DNA of 37,964 bases, from the NCBI GenBank assembly GCA_025999315.1, contig BNXD01000010.1, positions 1 through 37,964 of the forward strand, in the 5' to 3' direction. Shown one piece after another: positions 37,559-37,964 of the stretch. How positions within the stretch are numbered: position 1 is the first letter of the stretch; the number at the start of each line of letters is the position of its first letter. The stretch is from Bacteroidia bacterium (lineage in GTDB: Bacteria; Bacteroidota; Bacteroidia; Bacteroidales; Rikenellaceae). The notes under the pieces are model-generated. The model saw only the letters and a program-made list of their open reading frames with translations. It made no database searches and was not told the DNA's origin. A program made the position numbers and the translations under genes.

Positions 37559-37964
37559 TTACTTTTTCTCTGTCGGATTGGTGTCCTTATATTTGATTTC
37601 CAGTTCTTTGAGCCTGGACATCATCATCTTTTGAACCTCGGCATATGCCGGATCGTCGTAGACGCTCTTCATCTCGTGCGGATCGCTCTTCAGGTCGTAC
37701 ATCTCCCACTGATCAATGTCGTTGTAGAAGTGGATCAGCTTGTAGCGGTCGGTGCGCACTCCATAGTGGCGTTTTACCATGTGGGGGCCCGGGAGCTCAT
37801 AGTAGTGATAGTAGATGGCGTCGCGTACGCTCTTCTTTTTGCCCTCGAGGATGCCGCGGATCGAGACGCCCTGCATGCCCGGATCGGGCTTTACACCCGC
37901 AAAATCGAGCAGCGTCGGAGCGTAATCGATCTGCTGCACCATGGCGTCGGTGCTTTTCAGACCC
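37559..37964 (-). CDS. sulfatase, C-terminal part; runs off the right edge
   Basis: The visible 134 codons are the C-terminal region of a formylglycine-dependent sulfatase: STDAMVQQIDYAPTLLDFAG, GMQGVSIRGILEG, YGVRTDRYKLIHFYN and WEMYDLKSDPHEM are family landmarks. The catalytic CxPSR segment and most metal ligands lie outside the window, so substrate and activity cannot be judged. Such enzymes in gut Bacteroidota usually act on sulfated glycans. The gene converges on the serine hydrolase, with the MITE-like element and bidirectional terminator between. Confidence 0.92.
   Translation of the reverse strand, partial: GLKSTDAMVQQIDYAPTLLDFAGVKPDPGMQGVSIRGILEGKKKSVRDAIYYHYYELPGPHMVKRHYGVRTDRYKLIHFYNDIDQWEMYDLKSDPHEMKSVYDDPAYAEVQKMMMSRLKELEIKYKDTNPTEKK

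Overview
The window is a GC-rich segment of a Bacteroidota chromosome, most likely order Bacteroidales. The evidence is the gene order (rpsL-rpsG-fusA directly followed by rpsJ-rplC with no tuf gene; secY-map-infA-rpmJ-rpsM-rpsK-rpsD-rpoA-rplQ with no adk), the divergent recF / TPR-ribH arrangement, TAnnTTTG-type promoter boxes, A-rich start regions instead of Shine-Dalgarno sites, and a futalosine-pathway menaquinone enzyme (MqnC). A Rikenellaceae/Alistipes-like source is a guess from base composition and gene content. I see no rRNA, tRNA, CRISPR array, phage gene or transposase.

Layout. 1-2940 (minus strand): recQ followed by the start of rsmA/ksgA, which runs off the left edge and is interrupted by an in-frame insertion with 102-bp tandem repeats. 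3062-6534 (plus): lptB, aroA and aroC, with a repeat-filled gap before aroC. 6559-7350: an AT-rich islet holding a MITE-like element and one orphan gene that looks frameshifted in an A6 tract. 7419-10189 (minus): recF, a DUF721/DciA-like gene and a YbgC-type thioesterase, with nearly 1 kb of GC-rich repeats between recF and DUF721. 10344-11584 (plus): a membrane-anchored TPR protein and ribH. 11585-12966: gene-free and dense in dispersed repeats. 12967-14325 (minus): a 2[4Fe-4S] ferredoxin and mqnC. 14586-35150 (plus): the fused str-S10-spc-alpha ribosomal supercluster with 31 translation, secretion and transcription genes, bounded by a Bacteroidota-type promoter and a strong intrinsic terminator. 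35686-37161 (plus): a lipoprotein serine hydrolase. 37559 to the right edge (minus): the C-terminus of a sulfatase.

The genes are mostly housekeeping: ribosome assembly, protein export (SecY), N-terminal methionine removal (Map), transcription (RpoA), aromatic amino acid synthesis (AroA, AroC), riboflavin (RibH), menaquinone (MqnC), LPS export (LptB) and DNA repair (RecQ, RecF).

The unusual material is in the spacers and in some protein tails. Several spacers inside the ribosomal cluster, which is normally tight, are 180-490 bp long. Many of these carry short tandem repeats that are strongly purine-rich on the sense strand. Other spacers carry structured GC-rich repeats found in several copies here. 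Two MITE-like elements share about 24-bp inverted ends, and right-end copies of the same sequence sit directly against start codons. The strongest single anomaly is the rsmA insertion, whose repeat unit copies the look of the enzyme's own SAM-binding motif I.
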